From Flaccisagitta enflata (lineage: Eukaryota; Chaetognatha; Sagittoidea; Aphragmophora): a stretch of 64,000 nucleotides of DNA. Both the position numbers and the translations under genes were made by a program. Under the pieces are notes generated by a model. That model was not told the DNA's origin and did not search any database. It saw only the letters and a program-made list of their open reading frames with translations. Shown piece by piece: positions 12,961 through 27,023 of this stretch (its first letter is position 1; the number at the start of each line of letters is the position of its first letter). Location of the stretch: positions 32,054,001 to 32,118,000 of the forward strand of contig OZ231127.1 in the NCBI GenBank assembly GCA_965153355.1, in the 5' to 3' direction.

Positions 12961-13308
12961 CCGTATTTTCTCTAATTAGCGCCCCGGGCGCTTTTGAAAT
13001 TGAAACATATATGTTGTCATTTTAGCCTCCAATTAGCGCCCCCTTTTGAACTGTAAGCACTTCTTATCATATGTTGTTTACAATAAATGCTACTTAGAAT
13101 ATTAGAAATATAGGATTGAATGTATCAAAAAATTTATTTTTTACTTGTTTTTTATTCAAGCCCTGAAAAATACACTGAAATAACCAAATTCTTCCACTTT
13201 TGAAGAAAATTTGCTTCTTCATCTTCCCTCAAATCATTATTATAGGGAGCACTAACAAGGGGGGGGGGGCGTTAATTGGAGGGGGGGCGATAAATGGAGA
13301 AAATACGG
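12961..13308. mobile_element. MITE with CCGTATTTTCTC terminal inverted repeats, TA-flanked
   Basis: The left end CCGTATTTTCTCTAATTAGCG and the right end CGATAAATGGAGAAAATACGG are imperfect inverted repeats. Each is bounded outside by TA (12959-12960 and 13309-13310). GCGCCCC/GGGGGGGCG blocks extend the pairing. The 348-bp size, TIRs and TA duplication fit a non-autonomous DNA transposon of a TA-targeting superfamily. There is no transposase frame. Confidence 0.85.
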
Positions 13309-13373
13309 TAATTGAATTTTTTTGAACTAAAAATGTGTCCTCACCTTTTGCTAGAGAAAAAAGGAGAGAAAAA

Positions 13374-13590
<217 letters not shown>

Positions 13591-13627
13591 TAAGTGATGA
13601 GCCTGATGATACTGAAGGAAAGAAAGG

Positions 13628-13778
<151 letters not shown>

Positions 13779-13936
13779 AGGAACAACATTTTCAGCTATC
13801 AATTACCACAAAGCTTGATATGTTCACTAATTTTGGCAATTCACTTATAGTTGGGTTTTTTTTCTTTTTTTTTTCTTTAAATTTCATATCTAATTTTTTT
13901 ATTTAAATGAATATGTAGAACTGAAAATAAAAAGTA

Positions 13937-14514
13937 ATAGTCGCAAGCGTTACATGGTCATGGCACCTTGCCCTAAGTTAGTGTATGTGGGAATGAGATT
14001 GTGAGAGGGGCAGCGGCCCCGGAGGGGCCGATGACCTATGATTCCACATAGGACAATTTTCTCCGGTTTGAGAGGCTGGTTTGGAGGGCTGAGAGGCCTG
14101 ATTTTGGCTCTGAAAGGTCTGATTTAGGGTGTAAGAGGCAAGGTTTGGGGTCTGAGAGGCTAGATTTGGGATCTGAAAGGCCTTATTTGGGTCTGAGGGG
14201 TCAATTTGGGTCTGAAAAGCCTGACATGGGGTCTGGGGCCTGATTTGGATCTGAGAGGCCTAATTTGGGGTCTGAGAAGCTTGATCTGGGGTCTGGGAGG
14301 TCTGATTTGGGTTCTGGGAGGCCTGATTTGAGGTCTGAGAAGCCTGATTTGGGGTCAGAAAGGTCTGATTTGGAGTTGAAAAGGCCTGATTTGGGGTCTG
14401 AGAGGCTTTATTTGAGGCTTGGGGGAGGGGGGACGGACGGACGGACGGACGTGAAACCGGAGAAAATTGCCTATGGGAATCATCATCGGTTCCTCCGGCC
14501 GCTGCCTAAAAAGT
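13937..14514 (-). mobile_element. B-family element, subtype B1, reverse orientation
   Basis: Read on the minus strand the element starts TTTTTAGGCAGCGGCC near 14513. It runs through a (CCGT)n tract (14430-14450) and a 21-bp array (CTGAGAGGCCTGATTTGGGG type on +). It ends with the right terminal repeat (CATAGGTCATCGG, CCCCTCCGGGG) and a degraded tail at 13937-14005. Its array resembles those of B2 copies although its terminal repeat is B1 type. The (CCGT)n tract is an A-family trait. Confidence 0.83.
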
Positions 14515-14739
14515 GAAAAGTAAAATAAGAATTGAAACGAAAGTGAAAAGAAAAGGAAAATGAAAAAAAATAAAAAATGAAAAATGAAAAATAAAGAACC
14601 AAAAATAAAATGAAAATAAAAAAAAAAAAGATGAAAACGAAAATAAAATTTAAAATGAAAATTTAAAATGAAAAATGAAAAATAAAAATCGAAATAGAAA
14701 GAATCATATTAAACATCGCGATCCACAGTATTGGCGACA

Positions 14740-15095
14740 GCCACTGGTTTTCTTTTTCTTTTTCTTTTTCTTTTTCTTTTTCTTTTTCTTTTTCTTTTTC
14801 TTCTTCTTCTTCTTCTTCTTCTTCCTCTACTTCTTCTTCTTCTTCTCTACTTCTTCTCTTCTTCTTCTTCTTCTCTCTTTCTTCTTCTTCTTCTTCTCTT
14901 TCTCTTTCTTTCTTTCTTCTTCTTCTTTCTTCTTCTTCTTTCTTTTTCTTTTTCTTTTTCTTTTCTTTTTCTTCTTCTTTCTTTTTCTTTTTCTTTTTCT
15001 TCCTCTTCTTCTTCTTCTTCTTTTCCTTATTCTTCTTCTTCTTATTCATCGTCTACATTGTCTTCATTTTCTTTTTTTTCTTCTTTTTTTTCTAC
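14740..15095. repeat. (TTTTTC)n and (TTC)n pyrimidine tract
   Basis: Hexanucleotide TTTTTC repeats pass into TTC repeats with interruptions, about 350 bp of almost pure pyrimidine on +. It is preceded by A-rich (GAAAAT)n-like sequence at 14515-14700. Very long F/L/S and K/E frames here are artefacts. Confidence 0.93.
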
Positions 15096-15434
15096 AATTT
15101 GCATATCTTAACGGACGGTTTAGTTGGTAAAACTTTGAAATGCACTCAAAAGAAAATCAGAACAGATCAGGAAGAAATTTTGGTAAAGTATTAAAGAGAT
15201 GAAAGGCACATTCTCAGCTTGATCCATGGGCGTTTTTTACAAATGATAATAATGCTGTTATTTTCTCATAATTCCCTACACGCGTAGCATTTACATTCAA
15301 TTTACATTCAATCACTGAATCTAGAGTCATCAATCGCGGCATGACGAATACCTAACGATCTTTAATCGTTTGTTGGTTTGTTACTTTGTTTGTTTTGTTT
15401 TGTTCTGCTTGCTCGTTTTCTTTTTGTTTTTGGT
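15096..15434. other. Non-coding, no gene recognised
   Basis: Unique sequence; ATTTACATTCA is doubled near 15290-15310. Nothing else recognised. Confidence 0.35.
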
Positions 15435-15610
15435 TTTTTTTTAGTCGCGGACACGCGACTCTACACCTTGCCGTGTCGTTCGGTAGGTCTGTATGTCGGT
15501 ATGACGGTCCGTCAGTCCATCCGTCACATTTTTGGATTCCGAGCGGTTTTCGCATTACTGCTCCTGCCCAACCGTCCGCTACTGGATTGCCGTGTATCCG
15601 GCCTTGTTTG
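15435..15610 (+). mobile_element. A-family hairpin element, subtype A2
   Basis: T-run plus AGTCGCGGACACGCGACT (15443-15460), then CTCTACACCTTGCCGTGTCG. The A2 core has TTCCGAGCGGTTTTCGCATT. The inner inverted copy reads GTCCGCTACT, with one mismatch to the outer half. It ends CCGTGTATCCGGCCTTGTTT. Very close to the copy at 1983-2122. Confidence 0.9.
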
Positions 15611-16730
15611 TTTTTATTCCTCCCTAGATGGTAGTCAAAGGTGATCGACACCGATTGCACTTATCCAACTCGTTACTCATTTTCCCACGGTTTACATTTT
15701 TTTTTCTCCAAATTCTATTTCTTTACATAATGACTCCTCGACATCAAGGTGAATCCACTTTGCCAAAATGTTCCATCGAACTACTCGTCAGCTTCGTCCA
15801 AACACCAGCCATGTATCATCTTATGATTCCATGTATCACGCTTTATAATCTACATCAGCCCAAATATTACCATTAATCAGGAGCTTATCACCCCTAATTA
15901 CGAGCAACAAAATAAAAAGAAATGATTTAACAAACAGCAGATTTCCAAATGCAATCAAACATTAATGAAGCAAAAACATCATATATGGGTACACATACAT
16001 TTAATTGGTGGTAAACAGAATTTTCGAGCAATTTAGCTTACTCACAATTCATAGACAAGGAAAGACAGAAAGACATGTTTCCACTGTCTAAACATCATCT
16101 ACCCCGCTCCCCCTACTCTAACCACCACCCCCTCCTAACTCCATCTTGTACCTTACAGATAACCTTTTTGTCTTCTTTCCCTAACCTCCGCCTTCACCTC
16201 CGCTTCCACCCCCGTTTCCTTGTTTCGGCGATACGCCGGCCTCTGCCGCATTGGCTCGAGCCCAGGAGCCAGACTTCGGCCTTGGGGACTGATGAAAATT
16301 CATCTCCTCATTTGCATGAAATCGTTGCTGACGAAATCTGACATCGTAGGGGCAAGACAAGCAATAGAAACAGAAAGAGAGAGAGAGAGAGAGAGAGGGA
16401 AAGAGAGGAAAGGGAAGAACGATACAAGATGTGGAAGTGCGGGAAAACAAGAATATTGGAGGTATCGTGGTGCTTACTGCTTGGTAACTGTTTGAATAGA
16501 TAGGTTGGAGCCGTTATAATACAAGAAACTAGATTGAATGTAGGAAAGAAACAGTAATACATGAATCATTTTCAGTTGAGACGAATAAATGATGGTGGGA
16601 CGATCAGTCTGGACGGACCTTGGAGCGTTTGGGTATACCGTGCGATCAAGCCAACTGCAGGTGCGTGAAATTATACCACCGTTGTCGCTTTAACACGATA
16701 CACGACGACGGTGGAACCGTTAACTATAAA
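15611..16730. other. Non-coding, no gene recognised
   Basis: Unique DNA with a short GA run at 16376-16398. Near 16676-16714, CCACCGTTGTCG and CGACGACGGTGG form an imperfect short inverted repeat. I see no exon-like structure. Confidence 0.4.
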
Positions 16731-16947
16731 AAGGCCGGATACACGGCTACCCAAGTCGCGTGCGGGTGGGCAGGGGCAGTGATGAAATAGACCAGCTAGG
16801 CAGTTGGGCAGGAGCTGTAACCCCAAGACCGCCCGTAAACGCCCAATAAAGCAAAGTTTTACCCACCGACCGACCGACCAACGGACCGACCAGCGGACCG
16901 ACCGACGGACAGAGCGGGTTGTAGAGTCGCATGCACGCGACTAAAAA
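16731..16947 (-). mobile_element. A-family hairpin element, subtype A1
   Basis: On + it begins AAGGCCGGATACACGGCTAC and soon shows the inner repeat AGTCGCGTGC. TGGGCAGGGGCAG and GTTGGGCAGGAGC boxes and a GGAC/GACC array follow. It ends in the hairpin AGTCGCATGCACGCGACT plus AAAAA. Both GCCC boxes typical of A1 are intact. Confidence 0.9.
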
Positions 16948-17308
16948 CCGTGATAGAAGAGTATAGGAAAAGAATGGACGAACGGGTGCTGCACGCATCT
17001 ATCATGAACGAGGTTCCCGCCATGCGGACCAACATGGTCTGCCCAGGGGTACTACTCAACATTACATATTACTCATTACTCAATACTCATTAGTCATTAC
17101 TCATGACACTGACAACAAACACCTCATTCCCGGCAATGATCAAGTGTTGAACCAACGCCATTCCGCTTTTTTACTGTCGGTATTTTTCAAATAGCTCTTA
17201 GTTTTGCCTCCTTCCCAACCCAAAAAAGCAACCCCACTTTTTTCCTTACTTTCTCTTAACCTTCTCTTCCTTCTTTCTCTTTTTAAGGCGATTCCCATTC
17301 ACAACAAT

Positions 17309-17349
<41 letters not shown>

Positions 17350-18512
17350 TTTCCTTTCTCTTTCTATTCATTTGCCGCGGGATTGTCATAAGGAGAGGCG
17401 GCAAAACCTTTCATTTATCGATTCATATTTTTATCAATAACAATTTTTCCTTTTCTTTCTCCCTCTCTCTTTTAATGCTTTTATTACTGTTTCTTTTTCT
17501 TTCCCTTTTCCATTTTGCAGTTTCCGTTTCAAGAAAATCTTATAATGAGTGGAGCACTGACGTCACAGTGGGGCGAAATGCGAAGACGATAGATAGTAAT
17601 CATGTTGAGAAGCACCACTAAAGCGCGCCCGCTATTAACGCTTGCTCACCATTGGCATAGAACTTGCAGTCCCACAAGAGAGTTTATTTTTTAGGCCAAT
17701 TTTTTTAGGCAGTTTTTTAGTTAATTTTTTAAGGAAGTTAGCTTCAGTTGCCCTTGGCATGGTATGCACTCAAGTAAAGCTCAACTGATACAGTTTTAAT
17801 GGCGCGACACCTAAATGAAAGTAGAAGGAATTAAGCAATAGGCTATCACATTCATTCATGACTTTGGCAATTACATATCATTTTTGTTTTAATAACCATT
17901 GGGATATCATGTGGTAGTAAAAAAACACTCTAAAATACACGCCTGCGAAAATAAACTAAACAAGCATTAACCATTCGACGGTAACACAATCTATCAAACT
18001 ATCGAACTAGTCCATCCCCCTTTCTTATCAAATTTTCAAAGCCCTGTTCTTTCCTTATGGGTAACTCTCAACTAACAATCAATAAATATGTTGCTAACTT
18101 AGACCTCTTGTTGTCTATTGGCCGACCCAATCCGATTTTACATGTCGTCCTTACTCTCTCCCTCATTCCCTCCACTGACATAACACTCCCTCCCATCATT
18201 TCACCCGGTCCGTGTCCTTCAGTTGATATCGTGGGTATAAGTGTGCTACGTCAGCGACTTGGTTTTGCCTTTGAGTTGTTCCTCATCTTTCATCCCATTT
18301 AACACTTGATTACTTCGGATAATAAGGCACCGTTTTGGTCGCCGCGCCTCCTCTCATTCACAGCCTCGACGTCGGCGGCAGCGACTGCCGTTAAGACGAC
18401 GACGACAGCGTCGATAAGGACATTCACGACATCAACTTAAACTTTAAGGACAACCAAAATATAAAGAGTGAGTGGGCCATATGGTATCAAAATTGATTAG
18501 GACATCCACAAC
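16948..18512. other. Non-coding, no gene recognised
   Basis: Unique sequence with a CT run at 17315-17348. A CG-rich trinucleotide patch at 18338-18415 could code in short frames, but no gene model can be supported. Confidence 0.4.
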
Positions 18513-18623
18513 TTTTAGTCGCGTGCACGAGACTCTATAACCCGTTCTTTCCGTCGGCTGGTCCGTCGGTTGGTCTGTCCATCCGTCACACTTTGCTTCT
18601 GTTGGCATTTACGGGTGGTTTTT
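18513..18623 (+). mobile_element. A-family element, subtype A1, left half (split)
   Basis: T-run plus AGTCGCGTGCACGAGACT (18517-18534), then CTCTATAACCCG, a TCGG-type array and CACACTTTGC. The element is interrupted at about 18619-18624 by a B2 element and resumes at 19116. Confidence 0.88.
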
Positions 18624-19115
18624 GGGCAGCGGCCCAAAGGAGATGAAGTCCTGTAGAACACAGGGGGACTTTTGTTTGTCATTCCGTCTGTCCATTTGTC
18701 CATCCCCAGGCCCTCTCAGACCTGAAATCTGCCCTCTCAGGCTTTGAATCTGCTTTCTCAGGCCTGAAATCTGCCATCTCAGGCCTGAAATCTGTCCTCT
18801 CAGGCCTGAAATCTGTCCTCTTGGGCCTGAAATCTGCCCTCGCAGATTCACGGCCTGAGAGGGCAGATTTCAGGCCTGAGAGGGTAAATTTCAGGCCTAA
18901 GAGGGCAGATTTCAGGTCTGAGAGGGCCTGGGGGGAACGGACAGATGGATGGATGAACGGACGGACAGACGGATAGAATGACGAACCAAAGTCCCCTTGT
19001 GTTCTAAAAAACTTCGTCCCCTTCGGGGCCGCTGCCCTGCTTCCTCTCACTCCACTTCACAATCATGCAAAGCAGGGCAACGGGTATCACTGACCACATA
19101 TTGCCCTTGGGCGAT
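18619..19115 (+). mobile_element. B-family element, subtype B2, nested in an A element
   Basis: Left terminal repeat TTTTTGGGCAGCGGCCC, then GAAGTCCTGTAGAACACAGG and GGGACTTT. A 21-bp array (GGCCTGAAATCTGCCCTCTCA type) changes orientation near 18850, making a large internal inverted repeat. The right terminal repeat has AAAGTCCCCTTGTGTTCTA and GTCCCCTTCGGGGCCGCTGCC. The tail holds GCAGGGCAACGGGTATC and the end hairpin GCCCTTGGGC. Confidence 0.88.
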
Positions 19116-19217
19116 CTATTGTGTCACTGCACCTGCCCAACTGTTTTGTTGGTCTATTCCATTACTGCCCCTTCTCACCCGCACGCGACTTAGGTAGCCG
19201 TGTATATGGCCTTGATG
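19116..19217 (+). mobile_element. A-family element, subtype A1, right half (split)
   Basis: It resumes with CACTGCACCTGCCCAACTG, then the inner inverted copy GCACGCGACT, TAGGTAGCCGTGTATATGGCC and TTG. With 18513-18623 it rebuilds one A1 copy, showing that the B2 element jumped into an existing A element. Confidence 0.88.
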
Positions 19218-19249
19218 TGATAAAAAACTTGTTTCAGCCGATATGATTC

Positions 19250-21535
19250 ACCTTGACTGTGCATTACGCGTGTCAGGGTGCCAGAAAAGAGCAAAACTGG
19301 CTCTCCCCCTGCCATTATCTTCTTCTTTTGCAAAAGTCCTGTCAAATGAGCCATCGCGCGACTTTCAATTTGATCGGGAACGATCATCAGGGTGTGGTTG
19401 AAGTTTGTCGGGAAAAAAGTTGAAGTCAGTCTTCGACTTTTTGACATATTTAAGAGAAACAGGGTTTTCATTTTCTTATGAGGAAGTTGGGAATCTCAAC
19501 TGAGCGATTGCGCCCTCGGACAAAATTGATAGGGTAAGTGAATTTTATAATTCTCTTTCATTTGGCGCCAAGCAGAATGCTCTAGGACAAATATTTTTCG
19601 CGTTTTGATTTTTTAAAGATTTATTTATGAAAATTGCAAATTGAATTTTTTTCAATTTTTTATCATTTTAAGCAGGATCAATAAATGAGTGTAGTTATGT
19701 AGCATGGCTCATGGCATTTATTATATGAGGACATTTAATGTTTTCCTGTTGTCTGCTGACTCAACAAGCATGCATACGTTCAAACTGGGTAAAGAATATC
19801 CAATTCATATGTCCCCCAATTAGCTAAGTTCAATTTTCTGCATTTACAGAAGGAAACGGAAATCTGAAGAAAACTTCTCAATTACTGTAACTTCCTGGCG
19901 CCGGTCTTATGTTCCCTACTGGGCCACAGCCATGCGGACAAAAATGCTCGGGACAGGGCCCCGTAGATTTGAGCATAGTTTCTGAAAGAGATAAATGCGG
20001 TAAGAATTCGGGCTGACACCTCATACGAAATTGTATCATATAAAGCACACAATGAAGAAGGAATCGTCATAGTGACTCCCGCGAAGGAAAAATACTCAAG
20101 CTATCATAAAAAATTGATGACAACGTCTATCTCTTCCCCATAGTTTCACAATCTTTGTCTGCCATGGGTGTCACCATGACAGTGCAAAGCGCACTTTTGA
20201 CAGAGGGCTTTTGATGAAAAAACAAAAGACAAAATTGCATCCCTAATTCATGTTTGTTTGAGCATGCAAATACAAGAAAACATGTTTACGAGCATAGCTG
20301 CTCATCTGTGAGGATGTTTTGGAGGATTCTAGCTCATTTAGCTCATGTAGCTCAGTTTCTTTTTTTTTTTAAATGTGATAAATGAATAGATATTTTGATA
20401 CATGTTTAAGAAAGCAGATACAAAAAAGCATATCAGTGAGCATAACTGCTCATCTGTGAGGATGTTTTCATAACGCCAATAACATGCTGATAGATGAAGG
20501 CCTTAAATTTCAGCACTAAATTTTTGCGGCGTCTCTTTTTTTTCCTTCAACTCAAGAAAAATCTCATGAAACCAATTTTGAAATTTCTGAACCTCAGTGT
20601 ATCGGTTTTGACATAAAGGAATGAAAAAAATAAAAAAGTCGCCAATATTTTTCGCCAAATTTAATGTGGAATTTGTAAAGCAAACGGACATGTCATTTTT
20701 CAGGGGACCAAATATCTGTTTCCTGCCCATGATCGGCCGGGGCACTGTGAAAACACAGTGGACATGATTCAAAGGTTGTATCATTGGATTAGCTACAAAT
20801 TATGGGGAAGAGATCGGCGATGGCACCTTTTTAAGGCTATATAAAAGTCAAAATTTGATTTGACGTGGCTCACGTAGTTTGCGCTCATTTCAGATGCTTT
20901 CCGTAGCTGTACGCTAGCTACTCCTTCACATTCATGCAAAAAACCGCACTTTAAGAAAATCGGTAGAATTTATTCCAGATGTTAAGCATTTTAGCTCACT
21001 TACCTCATTTAGCTGTCTTTTTTTTTTAATGGGATAAATAAATGTTTTGATGGGAGCATGTAAATACAAGAAAGCTTGTCAGTGAGCATAGCTGGTTGTC
21101 TGGTTGAGTGATTTTGAGTATTTTAGCTCATCTAGCTCATTTGGCTCAATCCTATTTTTCTCTAATTTTCAGTACAATCAATGCATATAATTGCTCTTGA
21201 TTTAATCTAATAGAAAAAAAGATTTGCAGTGGTTAAAGACAAAAGCTTGGTGAAAAGGTGACCAATGTTTACGACTATTTTCATCACGGCGACAGCCGCC
21301 ATCACTGGTATTGAATTAGTATTGGAATCAATATTTTCATTATGCAAATTTAGCCTCTTTGATAGATTTCTATGAAAACTTCATAGTCACCGCTAACGAT
21401 GGTTCCCGATTGATTTGAAAATAGCGCGACAGCTCATTTAATAGCATTCAAGCAAAGGAAACAGATGATGGCGGGGGGAAAGCCAGTTTCAGGAGGTTCC
21501 GGCACTCTGACATGCGTACTGTGCATTTCTCTCTA
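19250..21535. repeat. Inverted-repeat locus, about 2.3 kb
   Basis: The segment around 19262-19400 (GTCAGGGTGCC, ACTGGCTCTCCCCCTGCCAT, AAATGAGCCATCGCGCGA, GATCGGGAAC) reappears inverted at about 21390-21525 at an estimated 75% identity. The interior carries direct repeats: GAGCATAGCTGCTCATCTG occurs near 20290 and 20435 with a diverged copy near 21075, each near AGCTCATTTAGCTC phrases. It is probably an old foldback element. No coding frame recognised. Confidence 0.7.
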
Positions 21536-22021
21536 CAGGAGTTATGCAAAAACAGACTGCAACTGAAACATAGTGAATGTTGATAAGGAACTCCATAATT
21601 TACCGACAACAAACACAAGAAAGACTGTTTACAGAATTGTAACAAAGACGGCGTTGAAGGTTTGAAGGACATTCGCGAGTTAAAGTTAATCATGAAACCA
21701 CAGAAACTGATACTTGAGCAAAGACGGAGTTCAGGAACATCCTCCAGCTATCCCTGTCGGTTTCGTCGTTTTGGTCCAGTTACCCATTTTGATTTCGTCG
21801 TTTGATTTTGTCTTGGACAAATTGAATTCATTAATCTTGAATCTTGAAATCAGGTTAAAGGGAGCAAATAGATAAAATGTCTCAAGCATATCAAATAAAC
21901 GTTAAATGTTTTAAAATTGTTTTGTGTGTTTGAGCACAAATGTGTGTTCGAAATAGAGCGTCTCAAAGTAGAGTGTCTCGAAATCTGTTTGGAGGCTTTG
22001 TATTTATAAATCCATCAATCT

Positions 22022-22374
22022 ATGCGCACTAGGGGTGGGGGAAATGCACTTTCATCAACAGATCAAGTTGCAGGTGAAGGAAATGTCATAATATGATAAG
22101 AATAGATAGTATGCCAAGTTTCAGGGCCTTTGGAACAGTTTCAGCCTAGCCCTCCACCCCCCTCCTGCCCCATTATAAAAGATAGGAAACTTTTGAGGCC
22201 AAAATCATTCTTACAAGTTTTCTATGGGAAATCAGGGGGGTGGAGGGCTAGGCTGAAACTGTTCCAAAGGCCCTGAAACTTGGCTCACTATCTATTCTTA
22301 TCATAATATGACATTTCCTTCACCTGCAACTTGATCTGTTGACTAAGGTGCATTTCCCCCACCCCTAATGCGCA
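22022..22374. mobile_element. Foldback MITE with arms of about 150 bp
   Basis: The left arm, from TGCGCACTAGGGGTGGGG to CCTCCACCCCCCT, is repeated almost perfectly in reverse from AGGGGGGTGGAGG to CCCCACCCCTAATGCGCA. Only about 50 bp lie between. Landmarks such as GATCAAGTTGCAGGTGAAGG pair across the centre. Low divergence suggests a recent origin. No internal gene. Confidence 0.9.
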
Positions 22375-22460
22375 CGTCTAACTCTATATTCCTCTACATT
22401 TCTAATTATCTCCATAATTACACATTCATCTCTTGATAACTTTCTTTGTATTACTGCCTG

Positions 22461-22464
<4 letters not shown>

Positions 22465-22517
<53 letters not shown>
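22465..22517. repeat. (CT)n microsatellite
   Basis: CT tract of about 53 bp. Confidence 0.95.
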
Positions 22518-22521
<4 letters not shown>

Positions 22522-22719
22522 GCAGTCAAGGAAATGAAGGCTTTGAAAGGCTCGTCATTTTTTTTTCTTTTTTTCCCTCAACTTTCATCTTTCTTTCGTA
22601 TTTTTTTTTCTCTCTTTCTGGCTCCATCGTGGAAAGATCAGCCTTTTCTGTCTGGTGCAACGCCATTTGTGCCAATTTTCCATAGCCGGAGACATGTCAA
22701 GAAATAGTGAAACACAGTG

Positions 22720-22827
<108 letters not shown>

Positions 22828-22904
22828 CTTAGACAGACAAACAGGCTGAGACAGACCATCCGACAGACTGACTATCCGACAGAAAGATTGAGTGAGTGAC
22901 AGTC

Positions 22905-22906
22905 AC

Positions 22907-22944
<38 letters not shown>

Positions 22945-23062
22945 CGACAGACAGACAGTCAAAAAGACAGACAAATAGACAGACAGACAACCAGTCAATC
23001 GGACAGACAGACAGACTGACAGACCGACAGACCGACAGACAGACAGACAGACAGACACTGTC

Positions 23063-23157
<95 letters not shown>

Positions 23158-23160
23158 TAG
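22905..23160. repeat. (GACA)n microsatellite
   Basis: A GACA tetranucleotide array of about 255 bp with scattered variants. Translations give DRQT or VCLS repeats that should not be annotated as proteins. Confidence 0.94.
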
Positions 23161-23169
23161 GCAGAATGA

Positions 23170-25205
23170 GAGACAGACAGCTGATGAAGGCAGATCCAAA
23201 GCCACAGCAGAAAAAGAAACAGAAACAGAGGTAGTGGCAAACAATCTGGCATTGACAGACAACAGAAAAATACAGTATGATCCATATCGAATGAAACATT
23301 TCATGACGGCATTGGCCAAAAAGTATAATTCTATTCTGAAAATAGGCATATGAAAAGTAATTGCTACACATTTTTTGAAAATACCATTTCCAAGGCTTTT
23401 CCACGAAATTTTGATACTTTTTACACATAAGAGACTTTTTGACAAATCACGCTGAAAAAGGTCGTTTTTCTCTTTTTTTCACATTAAACTATATCCAATT
23501 CCGATTTGTTTTCACGTATATACCATGAACTACATCGATATATGAAAGATGGACAACATTACTACCTATCGCAGAGACCGACAAAACATGGATAGGAAAG
23601 AAACATTAGTCGAAGACGATCCCCCCAAAAAATATGCACATCATCAATTTACTGAAAACCGACCTACGATCTTATTGAGGGGCGAATAAGCGTCTTTGAA
23701 GAAGAGAACACGCATGATCCAACATTCAAAAAGTTGTTTGTTGTATCTTTTCATCTTCCCTCCCTGCCGTCTTTCAACTTCCTATCTTAATCGTCGGCCC
23801 CCTTCATTTTTTTATTTTTTTCTCGTCCCTTTCTATACTGGCTTCCTACTGCTACCCATTTCCCTATTTTTCCTACTCTTCCTCCTCTTCTTCTTGATTT
23901 CTTTATCCTCTTCCTTCTTCTCTTCTTCAAGAGGTTCTTCCTCCGAAAATTCACAGTCATGTCCCAGATATAAAATTGTTTGCAAATTTTCCAGGGGTCT
24001 TTTGGCGAGGGTCGCAACAGTACAAAAGGGGAGGAAGAGGAGGAGGAAGAGGAGGGGGAGGAGGGGGAGGATTAAAAGGAGAAGAAAGAATAGAAAAAAG
24101 TAAAGAAAATGAAGAATAAAAAAGAAGTAGAAGAAATAGTAGCAAAAAAAAAAAAAAAAAAAAAAAAACAGAATACGAAGAAGAAGGAAAATAAGAAGGA
24201 ACAGCAGTGAACAGAAAGCAGCAGTAAAGGGTGGGGGACTGAAATAGGGCATGTACAAGAAGATGGAGATGGCCCCCTCACTTATAAAAGGAACATACCA
24301 AAAGCAGCAAACTTAGCAAGATTATCGAAAGAATGCATGAATATGATGATGTCGAGAAAAACATTTGCACCCTTTAAAACGCCCTCACACATACCTTGTA
24401 CCGCGTTTTTAAGCTATATTGTGATCATTTCCCTATGTGTGTTTTTACTTTTAGTACCAACTCCACTCTATATTTTTCCGCGGCCTCTCGACGCACGCTT
24501 TCATCATCTATCGTCTTAAAAACCGACTTTTTACGATTATTTGCACGGATTTATTTCTCCTTTGTAAGATTTCAAGTGGCGTTTCTTTTCCAAACTTTTT
24601 TCGTTGTAACTCTTCGACCTGAAGAGCAAAGAACAAGTGATTGAGAGAGGTTGTGTTCCTCGACTATTGATAAGCAATATGCTAAGAATCGTTAAGGCAA
24701 GAATGTTTTACTTGAGGTCTGATCTTGACTTCTATTCATACATATACGAACCTACACTTTGAAAGAGAAAGATGCGTTGCCACTAGATTAGTAACGGAGA
24801 TGGATATGATGATGACTGTATCAGCTTCATCATTTCCGATGGCTTTACATCAGCTCTGACTAGGTCTCCGCGATGTCTTGACACATGTTGAGATATAAAG
24901 AAAAGAAATTAATGGTATGATAATTTGGCAGTATGAACATGTCCAGCAAAAAATAAACGTTTAAAGAGGATTTCGCGCACAAAAAAAGTCTGTGATACAA
25001 AAACAAATGAGCAATCGAGGAAGAATGTTGATTGCCGACAGATACGCCAAAAAGCGGAGGTGGAGTGAAGAAGAGGGGGAAGGAGAAAGGATAAAAAAGA
25101 GAACAATAAAAGCAAGGATACTGGCATGTTGAATATCGTTCATGCCTTGGCATAAAGTCTTAAAATTAGAAAAAAAAAGAGGAAAGAGACAGTGGCTTTA
25201 AAAAC
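23170..25205. other. Non-coding with pyrimidine and purine patches
   Basis: A pyrimidine-rich patch lies at 23740-23945 and a purine-rich patch at 24025-24200 with a run of about 28 A at 24141-24168. Together they make weak inverted pairing of CTTCCTCCTC against GAGGAGGAAG. The rest is unique sequence without a recognisable gene. Confidence 0.4.
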
Positions 25206-25208
25206 GAC

Positions 25209-26626
<1,418 letters not shown>

Positions 26627-26654
<28 letters not shown>

Positions 26655-26655
26655 G
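26627..26655. repeat. (CT)n microsatellite
   Basis: Short CT tract of about 28 bp. Confidence 0.9.
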
Positions 26656-26933
26656 AATATTCAACCCACTCATAATCGATCTCAATATCTCATCATATAG
26701 TCTGTTAACCCGTGAGCGTGTTCCACCCGGGGTCAAAGATCGGCCAAAACAGTCCCTTACCATCAACCGCTTTCCATTACTTCGTCTTTTTCTTCTTCTT
26801 TTCTCCTCAACGCGTCTCTTCGGGCCTCTTCTTCTTTTTTCCCTGCGCCAAGTGCCCGACTCAACCCTTATCCTTTTTTTTTTCTCTCTCTCTCTCTTTT
26901 GAATTTTTCTCTTACTCATTCTCACAGTGTCTC

Positions 26934-26950
26934 ACTGTCTGTCTATCTTC

Positions 26951-27023
<73 letters not shown>

